Under the pieces are notes generated by a model, which was not told where the DNA came from, did no database searches, and saw nothing but the letters and a program-made list of their open reading frames with translations. Positions 42,334 through 52,055 of a stretch of DNA of 64,000 nucleotides are shown here, in pieces; positions within the stretch are counted from its first letter, which is position 1; the number at the start of each line of letters is the position of its first letter. Source of the DNA: Paucidesulfovibrio sp036541255 (GTDB lineage Bacteria; Desulfobacterota; Desulfovibrionia; Desulfovibrionales; Desulfovibrionaceae); assembly GCA_036541255.1 (NCBI GenBank), contig JAZHDD010000048.1, positions 111,322-175,321 on the forward strand, in the 5' to 3' direction. The translations under genes were made by a program, and so were the position numbers.

Positions 42334-45327
42334 CTACCAGTCGAGCGTTTTTTTGAACGCCTGGGCCAGGGATTCCACTTCCTCGGAAACCAGCTCGCGA
42401 CCTTCGCGAGAAACCACGAACAGGCCTTCGGCCACTTCGCCGAGGCAGGCCAAGGCCTGGCCGCGGAACAGGGATTCAAAGGCCTCCCTGCTTTCCGGGC
42501 GGATGGTCACGACAAGCCGGCTGGCCGATTCCGAGTAGAGCAGAGCCGTGTCTCCCAAGCCGTTTTCCATGGGGGCGCTGCTCAGATCCAGCCGCGCGCC
42601 GAGCCTGCCGCCCAGGGCCATTTCTGCCAAGGCCACGGCCAAGCCGCCGTCCGAGCAGTCGTGGCAGGCGGTGAGCAGTCCTGCCTGGGCTGCCTCGAAT
42701 ACCGTCAGGTAGCGTTCGCGGGCCGAGAGCAGGTCCACCTGGGGCACACGGGCGTGCTGGAAGGAAAGTTCCTCGCTGATTTCGCTGGCGCCCAGTTCGG
42801 CGCGGGTCAGGCCGAGCACGTAGACCAGGTCGCCGGGGCGCTTGAAGTCCGAAGTCAGGCATTTGTTCACGTCGGGGATGACGCCGATGACCGAGTAGAG
42901 CACGGTGGGCGGGATGGAAATCTTGACGCCGCCGCCCTTGTAGTCGTTCTTCATGGAGTCCTTGCCGGACACGCAGGGCACGCCGAAACCTTGGCAGAAG
43001 TGGGCCAGGGCCTCGTTGGCCCGGACAAGCTGCGCCAGCTTGTAGCGCCCGTCCGGGGTGGATTCGCTCTCCACGGGATCGCACCAGCAGAAGTTGTCCA
43101 CCCCCGCCATGTAGTGCAGGTCCGCGCCGACGGCCACGGCATTGCGCACGGCTTCGTCAATGGCGTTGGCCATCATCCAGTAGGCGTCCAGGTCGGAGTA
43201 ACGCGGGCAGATGCCGTGGGAGACCACCAGGCCGCGGTCCGAGCCCAGGATCGGGCGCAGCACGCCCGCATCGGACGGGCCGTCCTGCTTCACGCCCACC
43301 ATGGGCTTGATCGCGCTCTTGCCCTGCACCTCGTGGTCGTATTGGCGCACGAGATATTCCTTGGAACAGATGTTCAAACGGCCGAGCATGCGCTTCAGCA
43401 GCGCGCCGTGGGCTTCGGGTTCGGGCACGGGCTCGCTCTTGGTGGCCGGGCGCTCCCAGCGGGCATTGAGCTGCATCTGGGGCACGCCGTCATGCAGAAA
43501 GTCCATGTCCAGGCAGGTCACGATCTTGTCGCCGTAGCGGACCAGGTATTTGCCCTTGTCGTCGTAGGTGCCCAGCGGCGTGGATTCCACACCCATCTCC
43601 CGGGACAGGGCCAGGAACTCGTCCAATTTTTCCGGCGGCACGGCCATGGTCATGCGTTCCTGGGCTTCGGAAATGAGCGTTTCCCAGGGGCGCAGTCCGT
43701 CATATTTGAGCGGGGCGCGGCTGAGATCCATGTCGAATCCGCCGCAGTCCTGGGCCATTTCGCCCACGGAGGAGGACAGGCCGCCTGCGCCGTTGTCGGT
43801 GATGGCGTTGTACAGGCCCAGGTCGCGGGCCCGCATCAGGAAATCGTACATGCGGCGCTGGGTGATGGGGTCGCCGATCTGCACGGCGGTGGCCGGGGAA
43901 CCTTCGTGCAGTTCCTCCGAGGAGAAGGTCGCGCCGTGGATGCCGTCCTTGCCGATGCGTCCCCCGCTCATGACGATGATGTCGCCGGGCTCGGCTTTTT
44001 TCTCGTGGCTGGGACGGCCCTGGAGCGTGGCGGGCAGGGTGCCGATGGTGCCGCAATATACCAGGGGTTTGCCCAGGTAGCGTTGGTCAAAGACCACGGA
44101 GCCGTTCACCGTGGGGATGCCGGACTTGTTGCCGCCATGCTCCACGCCTTCGCGCACGCCTTCGAACACGCGGCGGGGATGCAGCAGCCGGGGCGGCAGC
44201 TCGCCCTCGTAGAACGGCGAGGCAAAGCAGAACACGTCGGTGTTGCAGAGCAGGTTCGCGCCCAGGCCCGTGCCCATGGGATCGCGGTTCACGCCTACGA
44301 TGCCGGTCAAGGCTCCGCCGTAAGGGTCCAGGGCGGATGGCGAGTTGTGCGTTTCCATCTTCACGCACACGGAAAGATCGTCGGAAAAGCGGATGACTCC
44401 GGCATTGTCCTTGAACACGGACAGACAGTAGTCGCCGTGCGGGCCGCTTTCGGCCTTGGCCTTGCGCAGCACCTTGGTGCTGCCCTGGATGTAGGTCTTG
44501 AACAGCGAATCCACCACGCTGCTGCGGCCTTTTTCCGCATTCTCATACGTGATGCGGGCCGTGAAAATCTTGTGTTTGCAGTGCTCGGACCAGGTCTGGG
44601 CCAGGACTTCCAGTTCCGCGTCCGTGGGATCGGCGGGCAATCCCATGCGGGCGCGTTCCGCTGCCACGGCAGGATCGGTGAAGTAGGCGCGGATGCGGTG
44701 CAGTTCCTCCAGGGACAGGGCCAGGGTGTTGGCCCGGCTGAAGGCCATGAGTTCGTCGTCGCTCATGCCGGAAAGGGGGATGATGGTCACCTCGTCACTG
44801 GATTCGCCCGTGACGCGGGCGGCGCGTGCCTCGAACCCGGGCGAGTCGTTCCAGAGCGCCACGGGTTTGTATTCGTAGCGCTGGATCAATTCGTTGGCGA
44901 GCAGGTCGCGGGCGATGCTCTGCACGGCGTTTTCGCCGTCCACGCCGTTGAGCAGGTACTGCTGGGAAGTGTAAATTTTAAGGGCGTCGGCTGCCGGTCC
45001 CTTGAGGCCGAGCACCAGGGCAGCGGTCTCGCGGGCGGTGCGGCCTTCGTTGTCCGTGACGCCGGGCCGGAAGCCCACTTCGAGAATCCACTCGAATCCC
45101 CGGGCCAGGGGGGCAAGGGAAACCTCATGCAGGACCGGGTCATGCAGCGCGCCCGCGTCCAGCAGGCGTTCGACCTGGGCCTTGTCCAGGCCTTCCACAG
45201 TGAAGACGCGCACCGTGCGCACCTGCGCCACGCTCAGCCCCAGTTCCTCGCGGATCTTGTGGGCAACCTTTTCGCCCTGCACGTCGCGGACGTGTTCCTT
45301 GAGTCCTACTTCCACCCGGAACAGCAT
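42334..45327 (-). CDS. purL: Phosphoribosylformylglycinamidine synthase subunit PurL with N-terminal PurS-like domain
   Basis: 997 residues, longer than typical PurL (about 730) because an approximately 80-residue PurS-like segment leads (MLFRVEVGLKEHVRDVQGEK) and then a linker before the catalytic PurL fold. Motifs include TWSEHCKHKIF, GVNRDPMGTG and the ATP-site ETHNSPSALDPYGGALTG. No C-terminal glutaminase is present, so PurQ must be a separate protein not in this window. It performs the fourth step of purine synthesis. It is last in the UGD-mqnB-polyprenyl-synthase operon, 24 bases after the synthase stop. Confidence 0.92.
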   Translation of the reverse strand: MLFRVEVGLKEHVRDVQGEKVAHKIREELGLSVAQVRTVRVFTVEGLDKAQVERLLDAGALHDPVLHEVSLAPLARGFEWILEVGFRPGVTDNEGRTARETAALVLGLKGPAADALKIYTSQQYLLNGVDGENAVQSIARDLLANELIQRYEYKPVALWNDSPGFEARAARVTGESSDEVTIIPLSGMSDDELMAFSRANTLALSLEELHRIRAYFTDPAVAAERARMGLPADPTDAELEVLAQTWSEHCKHKIFTARITYENAEKGRSSVVDSLFKTYIQGSTKVLRKAKAESGPHGDYCLSVFKDNAGVIRFSDDLSVCVKMETHNSPSALDPYGGALTGIVGVNRDPMGTGLGANLLCNTDVFCFASPFYEGELPPRLLHPRRVFEGVREGVEHGGNKSGIPTVNGSVVFDQRYLGKPLVYCGTIGTLPATLQGRPSHEKKAEPGDIIVMSGGRIGKDGIHGATFSSEELHEGSPATAVQIGDPITQRRMYDFLMRARDLGLYNAITDNGAGGLSSSVGEMAQDCGGFDMDLSRAPLKYDGLRPWETLISEAQERMTMAVPPEKLDEFLALSREMGVESTPLGTYDDKGKYLVRYGDKIVTCLDMDFLHDGVPQMQLNARWERPATKSEPVPEPEAHGALLKRMLGRLNICSKEYLVRQYDHEVQGKSAIKPMVGVKQDGPSDAGVLRPILGSDRGLVVSHGICPRYSDLDAYWMMANAIDEAVRNAVAVGADLHYMAGVDNFCWCDPVESESTPDGRYKLAQLVRANEALAHFCQGFGVPCVSGKDSMKNDYKGGGVKISIPPTVLYSVIGVIPDVNKCLTSDFKRPGDLVYVLGLTRAELGASEISEELSFQHARVPQVDLLSARERYLTVFEAAQAGLLTACHDCSDGGLAVALAEMALGGRLGARLDLSSAPMENGLGDTALLYSESASRLVVTIRPESREAFESLFRGQALACLGEVAEGLFVVSREGRELVSEEVESLAQAFKKTLDW

Positions 45328-45351
45328 GATGATCTCCCCGCTTCGTCTGTA

Positions 45352-46317
45352 TTATTTCTGTCTGGAAAGCACGAAATCCGCGGCCAGGGACAAGACCTGG
45401 CGTTCTTCGCTCTCGGGCAGTCCCGCAAGCGCGGCCTTGGCTTTCGCAATATACTTGGCTGCGGCCTCGCGGGTTTTTCCCGCGTAGTCGCGTTCCCGAA
45501 CCGCATCCAGGATGCGGCGCAGTCCGGCCTCGTCCAGCTCTCCCTCCCGGATGCGGGAAAGCAGGGCTGCGGCCTGCTCCTGGTCCATGTCCTCCAGGAG
45601 GCAGATGAGCGGCAGCGTGATCTTGCCTTCGCGCAAGTCGCCGCCTTCGGGCTTGCCCGTCGTGTCGGACGGGGAAACATAATCCAAGGCGTCGTCCACG
45701 AGTTGGAAGGCGATGCCCAGGTTCAGGCCGTATTCGCCCGCGGCGTCTTCAATGGCTGAATCGTCCGTGGCCACGGCGGCACCGCAGCGGCAAGCCGTTT
45801 CGATAAGCCGCGCTGTCTTGCCGATGATGATGTCCATGTACAATTGGCGGTCCACCACGGGATGGGCAAGGCTGGCCAGTTCCAGGACTTCTCCGTCAGC
45901 CGTGGCCATGATGCCGTCGGCCAGGAGCAGGCTCACGCGCGGCTTGCCGTATTCCGCGCCAAGCCTGTTGGAAAGGGCCAGGAGCACGTCGCCCGCAAGT
46001 ACGGATTCCGTGGTGCCGAAAGCCAGATGGGCCGCGGTCTTGCCTCGGCGCAGTTCGGCATCGTCCAGGATGTCGTCGTGGATCAGGGTGGCCGAGTGGA
46101 GCATTTCCAGGGCGCAGGCCAGGGGGAGTGTATTCCCCTCGTAACCCAGGGTACGGGCCGTGCAGATGGTCAGTATGGGGCGGATGCGTTTGCCAGGTCC
46201 CAGCAGCACATGGCGGGAAACGTCGCGTACGAGTCCGTTCAGTTTCGCGGTTTCGGCATCCAAAAAGGCATTGATGCCGGGTAGTTCGCGGTCAAAATAG
46301 GCGAGAAGTCGATTCAT
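45352..46317 (-). CDS. Trans-isoprenyl diphosphate synthase (long-chain polyprenyl synthase)
   Basis: 321 residues from the ATG at 46317. First aspartate motif DDILD (81-85) with RRGK, second motif QLVDDALDY, and GKRIRP near 42 are intact. It lengthens allylic diphosphates for the menaquinone tail. Its neighbour is futalosine hydrolase, supporting a quinone role (octaprenyl or heptaprenyl chain, not decidable here). The ribosome site is weak (GGGAC). The gap to mqnB is 79 bases. Confidence 0.88.
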   Translation of the reverse strand: MNRLLAYFDRELPGINAFLDAETAKLNGLVRDVSRHVLLGPGKRIRPILTICTARTLGYEGNTLPLACALEMLHSATLIHDDILDDAELRRGKTAAHLAFGTTESVLAGDVLLALSNRLGAEYGKPRVSLLLADGIMATADGEVLELASLAHPVVDRQLYMDIIIGKTARLIETACRCGAAVATDDSAIEDAAGEYGLNLGIAFQLVDDALDYVSPSDTTGKPEGGDLREGKITLPLICLLEDMDQEQAAALLSRIREGELDEAGLRRILDAVRERDYAGKTREAAAKYIAKAKAALAGLPESEERQVLSLAADFVLSRQK

Positions 46318-46396
46318 GTCCCATCGCAATTGCTGTAGTTCAGGCGAAATGCCGGTGGCGAAGAGTACCTTCCTGCGACCTGGAAATCCAGCGCTT

Positions 46397-47098
46397 TCAG
46401 CCCAGCAGTTCGGGCAGAACACGTCCGAGCGCCGTGAAGGCGGTCTTGATATCCCACTTGCCGGGCTCACGCGAGCCGACCATGTTCGAGATGCTGCGCA
46501 CTTCCAGAAAGGGCAGCCCCTGCAAGGCGCAACCGTAGGCCAGGGCGAAGCCTTCCATGTTTTCGATGCCCGCGGCATATCCTTCGCCAAGCTCCCGCGC
46601 ACGGGGCTGGCAGGCAGAAACCGTGCTCACGCTCAGACTGTCCACCCCGGGCCAGTCCTTCCCGAGCCGCAGCCCCATGATTTCCGCAGCCTTTTCCGGC
46701 TCCAGGTTGAGCCGATCCCAGATGGGGCCCGTTTCGCCTACGGCCAGGGGAAAACCCAGGGCCTGGGCATCCACGCCGTTTTCCAGGCCAAGCCCGTATT
46801 CGGGCCAGATTTCCTGCCGCGCAACAACAATGCTGCCCAAAGGAAATTTTACCGATGAAAAACTCCCGGCAATGCCGAGGTTGAGCACGCCCTTCAATCC
46901 GGGCAGGGACAGGGCCCGGCCCAGGGAAAACGCGGCATTGACCAAGCCGACGCCGGTGACCAGCAGGGCGCATTCCTGCCCGGCCAGCCGCACGCTCTCC
47001 ACCCGCCCCTGTGAGAGGGGCGGGGGAGGGCGGAGCAGGGAGAGCGCCGCGCGCATCTCCTGTTCTGTGGCCGTGGCGACAAGTAGCATGTCCGGCAT
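46397..47098 (-). CDS. mqnB: Futalosine hydrolase
   Basis: 233 residues, nucleoside-phosphorylase-like fold. NLGIAGSF, PLGSIVVARQE, GIENMEGFALAYGCALQGLPFLEVRSISNMVGSREPGKWD match futalosine hydrolase rather than MTA/SAH nucleosidase. The enzyme cleaves futalosine to hypoxanthine and the next intermediate of the futalosine menaquinone pathway. It overlaps the operon with a polyprenyl synthase downstream. A plain MTA/SAH nucleosidase is the main alternative, but the acidic active-site spacing and context favour MqnB. Confidence 0.82.
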   Translation of the reverse strand: MPDMLLVATATEQEMRAALSLLRPPPPLSQGRVESVRLAGQECALLVTGVGLVNAAFSLGRALSLPGLKGVLNLGIAGSFSSVKFPLGSIVVARQEIWPEYGLGLENGVDAQALGFPLAVGETGPIWDRLNLEPEKAAEIMGLRLGKDWPGVDSLSVSTVSACQPRARELGEGYAAGIENMEGFALAYGCALQGLPFLEVRSISNMVGSREPGKWDIKTAFTALGRVLPELLG

Positions 47099-47106
47099 CC
47101 TCGAAT

Positions 47107-48429
<1,323 letters not shown>

Positions 48430-48495
48430 GTTGTTGTCACTCCGCTGGCTTTATTGCTGGTGGACATCCGGGCCGTGCCCGGCTAGTCTTTACAG

Positions 48496-48693
48496 ATGCA
48501 CATGGATTGGAATTTCCTACTCGCCGCCTTGGGGCTGGCCATGGTCCTGGAGGGCGCGGCGTATTTCCTTTTCGCCGAACGCATGCCCTCCATGTTGGCG
48601 CTTTTGGCCCAACAGGGACCGCGCCTGTTGCGCGGCATGGGCCTCGCGGCCATGCTGCTTGGCCTTGCCCTGCTGTATTGGGGCCGGTCCTAG
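48496..48693 (+). CDS. DUF2065 small membrane protein
   Basis: 65 residues with two hydrophobic segments around a positively charged loop (ALGLAMVLEGAAYFLFAERMP and GMGLAAMLLGLALLYWG), which matches DUF2065, an inner-membrane hairpin family. It starts with MHMDWN, so 48496 or 48502 is the start; neither has a clear ribosome site. It is divergent from the dehydrogenase operon and converges on menG. Its function is unknown. Confidence 0.7.
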   Translation: MHMDWNFLLAALGLAMVLEGAAYFLFAERMPSMLALLAQQGPRLLRGMGLAAMLLGLALLYWGRS

Positions 48694-48696
48694 TCT

Positions 48697-49449
48697 TTAT
48701 ACAGCCCCTTTTTTCTCGCCTACATGAATGAACACGATCCCGGAACAGAGCGGGATGTGGAACACATTCTCGAACCCGGCGTCAAGCATCTCCCGGGCCA
48801 GGGCCCGCTCATCGGGGAACGCCTTGATGGTGTCCGCCAGATAGCGATACGCCCCGTCGTCCCCGGAAACCATCTTGCCTATGCCGGGCAATAACTTGTC
48901 CAAATAAAAGTTATAGAGCCCTTTCCAGACGCGGCGGCTGCCCGTGCCGAATTCCAGCACGCAGAAGCGTGCGCCCGGCTTGAGCACCCGGAGCACTTCG
49001 GACCATGCCTCCTGGCGAGGCTTGATGTTGCGGATGCCGAAGGCGATGGTTGCGCCGTCCATGCTGTTGTCGGGCAAGGGCAGGGCGCGGCCGTCGGCCT
49101 GCACGGGCACGATGCGCCCGGCGCGTTTGCCAGAAAGCTTTTTGCGTGCGCCCTGGGCCAGCATGGGCAGGGCAAAGTCCATGGCCAGGATGCGGCTTGC
49201 AGGGTATTGCCGAAGCAATTCCGTGGAAACGTCCATGGTTCCTGCGGCGAGATCAAGGATGGTCCCGCCCTGTGCGGGCCGGACCAACCGGGCCAGCCGG
49301 TAGCGCCAGAGATAATCCTGCCCCAGGCTGAGCACGTGGTTGAGCAGGTCGTACCAGGGGGCGATACGTCCGAACATTGCCGCGACCTTGCGTCCATGGC
49401 TGCCGTGCTCGTCCCGGACCGTCTGGTCGGCATTGCTGGGAAAGCTCAT
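48697..49449 (-). CDS. menG: Demethylmenaquinone methyltransferase
   Basis: 250 residues. The UbiE/MenG signatures are present: MFGRIAPWYDLLNHVLSLGQD, SAM-binding LDLAAGTMDVS, and GIRNIKPRQEAWSEVLRVLKPG. It performs the last C-methylation of menaquinone using S-adenosylmethionine. In a futalosine-type organism MenG/UbiE is the expected methylase. It follows a 61-residue gene by two bases. mqnB and a polyprenyl synthase are nearby, so several quinone steps cluster within about 4 kb. Confidence 0.92.
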   Translation of the reverse strand: MSFPSNADQTVRDEHGSHGRKVAAMFGRIAPWYDLLNHVLSLGQDYLWRYRLARLVRPAQGGTILDLAAGTMDVSTELLRQYPASRILAMDFALPMLAQGARKKLSGKRAGRIVPVQADGRALPLPDNSMDGATIAFGIRNIKPRQEAWSEVLRVLKPGARFCVLEFGTGSRRVWKGLYNFYLDKLLPGIGKMVSGDDGAYRYLADTIKAFPDERALAREMLDAGFENVFHIPLCSGIVFIHVGEKKGAV

Positions 49450-49451
49450 GT

Positions 49452-49637
49452 TCAGGACGCTTCCTCTTCCTCGTCGGTGCCGTCGCCGCCAGCGGCCTTG
49501 TTCACGGTGTCGAGCACCGCGTCATAGATCAGCGCGAAATTTTCGCCGAAATTGCCAGGCGAGATACGACCCACCTCAATGAACTTGATGACCACTTCTT
49601 TGGCCACCTGCAGGACATTCTTGTCGATTTTTTCCAT
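49452..49637 (-). CDS. Small acidic-tailed protein of unknown function
   Basis: 61 residues from the ATG at 49637 (GGAGG eight bases upstream). It is predicted helical (KNVLQVAKEVVIKFIEVGR) with a strongly acidic C-terminus (DGTDEEEEAS). It is two bases upstream of menG, so they are likely coupled. I do not recognise a named family, although short proteins of this type seem to sit near menG in relatives. No membrane segment. Confidence 0.75.
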   Translation of the reverse strand: MEKIDKNVLQVAKEVVIKFIEVGRISPGNFGENFALIYDAVLDTVNKAAGGDGTDEEEEAS

Positions 49638-49816
49638 TTTGGGCCTCCGCCGATTCGGGTTGGAAAACCCGCCCGGTGGGAAATGGCCTTGACCGGGATG
49701 ATCAAGATCTCCGGGCGGGGAAACAGAAAGGAACCGGAAAGGCCCCTTCCTTATTTTGGGGCTTCGTAGCATGCGCGCCCCTGGTTCGTCGAGAGGTGCG
49801 CACGCAAGGAAAAAAA

Positions 49817-49841
49817 ACGCCCGCGACTGGGCCGCGGGCGT
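49817..49841 (-). terminator. Rho-independent terminator after the acidic protein gene
   Basis: ACGCCCGCG/CGCGGGCGT arms with a seven-base loop, followed on the minus strand by an eight-T run. It is 21 bases past the stop. Confidence 0.85.
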
Positions 49842-49861
49842 GGAAACTCGGAATGGTTCGG

Positions 49862-51445
49862 CTACTCCTCGAATTCTTCCTGGATGGCCTGAATTTCTTC
49901 GCGAATGATGCGTGCCGCCTCGGCAGGCAGAGCCCGGGCAACCTCGCTGCGGATCATGGCCTCGATGTCCGAAAGCCGCTGTTCCAGGATGTCCAGCCGA
50001 GCGGCCAGGTCAGGGGCAATGACCGCATCGCGGGACTCTTCCGAACCGGCTTCGGCTTCGATTTCAGTGAGCAGAGTATCCACGTTCACGTGGAGATTTT
50101 GCTCGGAATCCAACTCCTCTTCCTCCTCCATGACCACGGCCATATCCGTATCCAGGGGGGAGTCGAGCTCGTCGATGAAGCCGTCGTCAAGGTCCTTGTC
50201 CAGCTCGTCCAGAAGGCTTTCCTCCAGCGGGGAGAGCTGGTCGAGGTCGTCGATTTCTTTGGGAGCGTCTTCGTCCAGATCCCCGATGTCGATGTCCATG
50301 CCGTCGAGCAGCGTGTCCGTGTCTTCGTCCGCCGTGTCTTTTTGCAGGGCTGCAGCGGCAATGGCCACGTCCGCTGCGTCCAGCAGATCCGGCTGCTCCT
50401 CGTCGGCGTCGCCCGCAAAGGCGTTCAGGTCCGGAACCTGTTCGTCGGACAGCACGGTCTCGTCGAGCTCAAAGGGGAGGTCTTCGTCATCGGCACTGTC
50501 CGCATCCATGACGAGCTCCTCGTCCAGATCCAGAACGTCATCGTCCTGATCGGAAACAGGAATTTCCCCGGCCTGTTCGGCATCGGCCAGGGCCGCCTGG
50601 AGAGTGTCCTCCACGGCGTCGTTGACGGCGTCTTCCAGGCTCAGCTCAAAAACATCGTCCGCCTCTTCGGGCTGTTCCGTTTCGGATGCAACGGCATCTT
50701 CGCGCGGGACGGTTTCATCCTGTCCGGCCGCAATCATCTCGTCGAGATCGAGCAGCTCTTCCTCTTCCCCTTCCGTATCGGCTTCAACCAGATCGGAAAG
50801 ATCCAGGGCGTCCAGGTCATCGCCTTCAGGCAGGGTCTCTTCCTGGGGCTGCTCGGCTTCGCCGTCCTCCTGGACCACTTCATCGAGGATCATCTCGATG
50901 CCGTCGTCCAGCTCCCCGGAAGGTTCTTCCGCAGGTGCGGGAGCAGGCGGCTCTTCGTCCAGGGCCATGTCTTCCAGGATCAGAGGTTCGTCCTCCTCCG
51001 GCTCCGGTTCGGCGCTGATGTCGTCGAGCAGCAGAATGTCGTCCTCGTCCGAAGCGGCCTCGGCTTCCTCCGGGGCGGCGTCATCCAGGGCCATGTCTTC
51101 CAGGATCATGGGGTCGTCTTCGGTGTCGGGCTCTTCCGGGGCATCCAGCAGGATGGGCTCCTCGTCGCCGGATTCCGGGGCAGGCTCAAGCAAATCCGCG
51201 GCGTCGAAATCGCCGAGATCGTCAAGGGAAAGATCGTTCCGCCCCTTGTTGGGCGCGGAGGGCGGGGCGAGGGAATCGTCGTCCGCGGCGAGATCCTCGG
51301 AAAAAAGCTCTTCCAGTTCCTGCTCAAAGGTCATGTCCACATTGTCGGCGTCGAGGCCGTCCTTGTCAGCGGACTTCTTGTCCACGAGCTCGGAGAGTTC
51401 CAGGATGTCGTCGGGAGAGGTTTTGTCCGGAGGAGCCGGGGTCAT
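49862..51445 (-). CDS. Highly acidic, repetitive, probably disordered protein
   Basis: 527 residues with about one third Asp plus Glu and almost no aromatic or cysteine residues outside the ends. Repeats of the kind ILEDMALDD/E, LLLDDI, DLDEL and LDLDEMI recur through about residues 90-440. The only ordered-looking part is the C-terminal coiled segment (RLDILEQRLSDIEAMIRSEVARAL). It has no signal peptide or membrane segment, so it is cytoplasmic, and its calculated pI must be very low. It is probably an intrinsically disordered scaffold or cation/protein-binding protein; I do not recognise a family. It is between the cytochrome c3 terminator and its own terminator. Confidence 0.75.
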   Translation of the reverse strand: MTPAPPDKTSPDDILELSELVDKKSADKDGLDADNVDMTFEQELEELFSEDLAADDDSLAPPSAPNKGRNDLSLDDLGDFDAADLLEPAPESGDEEPILLDAPEEPDTEDDPMILEDMALDDAAPEEAEAASDEDDILLLDDISAEPEPEEDEPLILEDMALDEEPPAPAPAEEPSGELDDGIEMILDEVVQEDGEAEQPQEETLPEGDDLDALDLSDLVEADTEGEEEELLDLDEMIAAGQDETVPREDAVASETEQPEEADDVFELSLEDAVNDAVEDTLQAALADAEQAGEIPVSDQDDDVLDLDEELVMDADSADDEDLPFELDETVLSDEQVPDLNAFAGDADEEQPDLLDAADVAIAAAALQKDTADEDTDTLLDGMDIDIGDLDEDAPKEIDDLDQLSPLEESLLDELDKDLDDGFIDELDSPLDTDMAVVMEEEEELDSEQNLHVNVDTLLTEIEAEAGSEESRDAVIAPDLAARLDILEQRLSDIEAMIRSEVARALPAEAARIIREEIQAIQEEFEE

Positions 51446-51479
51446 ACGCTATCCCTCTTGCGTGTAGGTGGAAAAAAAA

Positions 51480-51499
51480 GGGGGCTGCGAGCAGCCCCC
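51480..51499 (-). terminator. Rho-independent terminator after cytochrome c3
   Basis: GGGGGCTGC/GCAGCCCCC perfect arms around GA, followed on the minus strand by an eight-T run. It is 19 bases past the cytochrome c3 stop. Confidence 0.85.
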
Positions 51500-51517
51500 C
51501 ATGCTCTCTGCAGGGCC

Positions 51518-51898
51518 TTACTTCTTGGTGTGACAGTCGTTACACTTGGTGGGGCCCTTCTTCATCTTGGCATGGCAGCCCACGCAGGAGGCCTCGGCCT
51601 TCTTGCTGTGGAAAGCGCTGTCAAAGGAATCAGGATTCTTCTTGTTGGCAGAAGCGGTGTCCTTGTGACAGGTCGTACACTTCATGTCCTTGGACTCGGC
51701 CATCTTGTGGTGGCAGGTCTCGCACTTCTGGGCAGCATGCTTCTCGTGGGAGAACATCAGCTTGCCGTACTTGGTCTTGTCGCCGGGGAACTTGATCTCG
51801 ACATCACCCTTGGGCGCGTCAGCGGCCACAGCAACGGAAAGAGCGAAAACGCCCATCAGGGCAGCAACCAAAAGCGTAATCAACAGGGTACGTTTCAT
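51518..51898 (-). CDS. Periplasmic tetraheme cytochrome c3
   Basis: 126 residues with a signal peptide ending near AVAADA (about 26). Four haem-c motifs, all of CXXCH type, lie at CETCH (59-63), CTTCH (74-78), CVGCH (105-109) and CNDCH (119-123), and the axial FSHEKH (His51, His54) is in place, as in type I cytochromes c3. Many type I c3 have CX4CH at the second and fourth sites, so the all-CXXCH set is a variant. It carries electrons from periplasmic hydrogenases to transmembrane complexes. It is monocistronic with its own promoter and terminator. Confidence 0.9.
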   Translation of the reverse strand: MKRTLLITLLVAALMGVFALSVAVAADAPKGDVEIKFPGDKTKYGKLMFSHEKHAAQKCETCHHKMAESKDMKCTTCHKDTASANKKNPDSFDSAFHSKKAEASCVGCHAKMKKGPTKCNDCHTKK

Positions 51899-51951
51899 TC
51901 TCCTATCTCCTCCTTTTCAACAATGGAAACCGTTACACTCTTCAGATTTCA

Positions 51952-51981
51952 GCGTTACTCTGAACCGCCGCGCCGTGTCAA
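51952..51981 (-). promoter_or_regulatory. Possible promoter of cytochrome c3
   Basis: On the minus strand TTGACA (51976-51981) is followed after 18 bases by TAACGC (51952-51957), 54 bases upstream of the cytochrome c3 start. The -10 box is poor. Confidence 0.4.
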
Positions 51982-52055
51982 GCGCAGGGGAGATTTGCGT
52001 GGCTTCTCTGTGAAACTTTTGCAATAAGCCCGCACAGCCACGACTCCCGCACGGT

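Noticed and set aside
42307..45759. Open frame of about 1150 codons on the plus strand opposite purL
   Set aside because: It is antisense to a clearly recognised gene, has a shadow composition (His/Ala/Gly/Val-rich), and arises from the high third-position GC of purL.
50600..51467. Serine-rich plus-strand frame that looks like a repetitive surface protein
   Set aside because: The serine repeats are the complement of GAC/GAG-rich codons of the acidic gene, not a real protein.
49676..52027. Long plus-strand open frame opposite the acidic protein
   Set aside because: It mirrors codon bias of the minus-strand gene and spans terminators on the minus strand; there is no ribosome site or recognisable domain.
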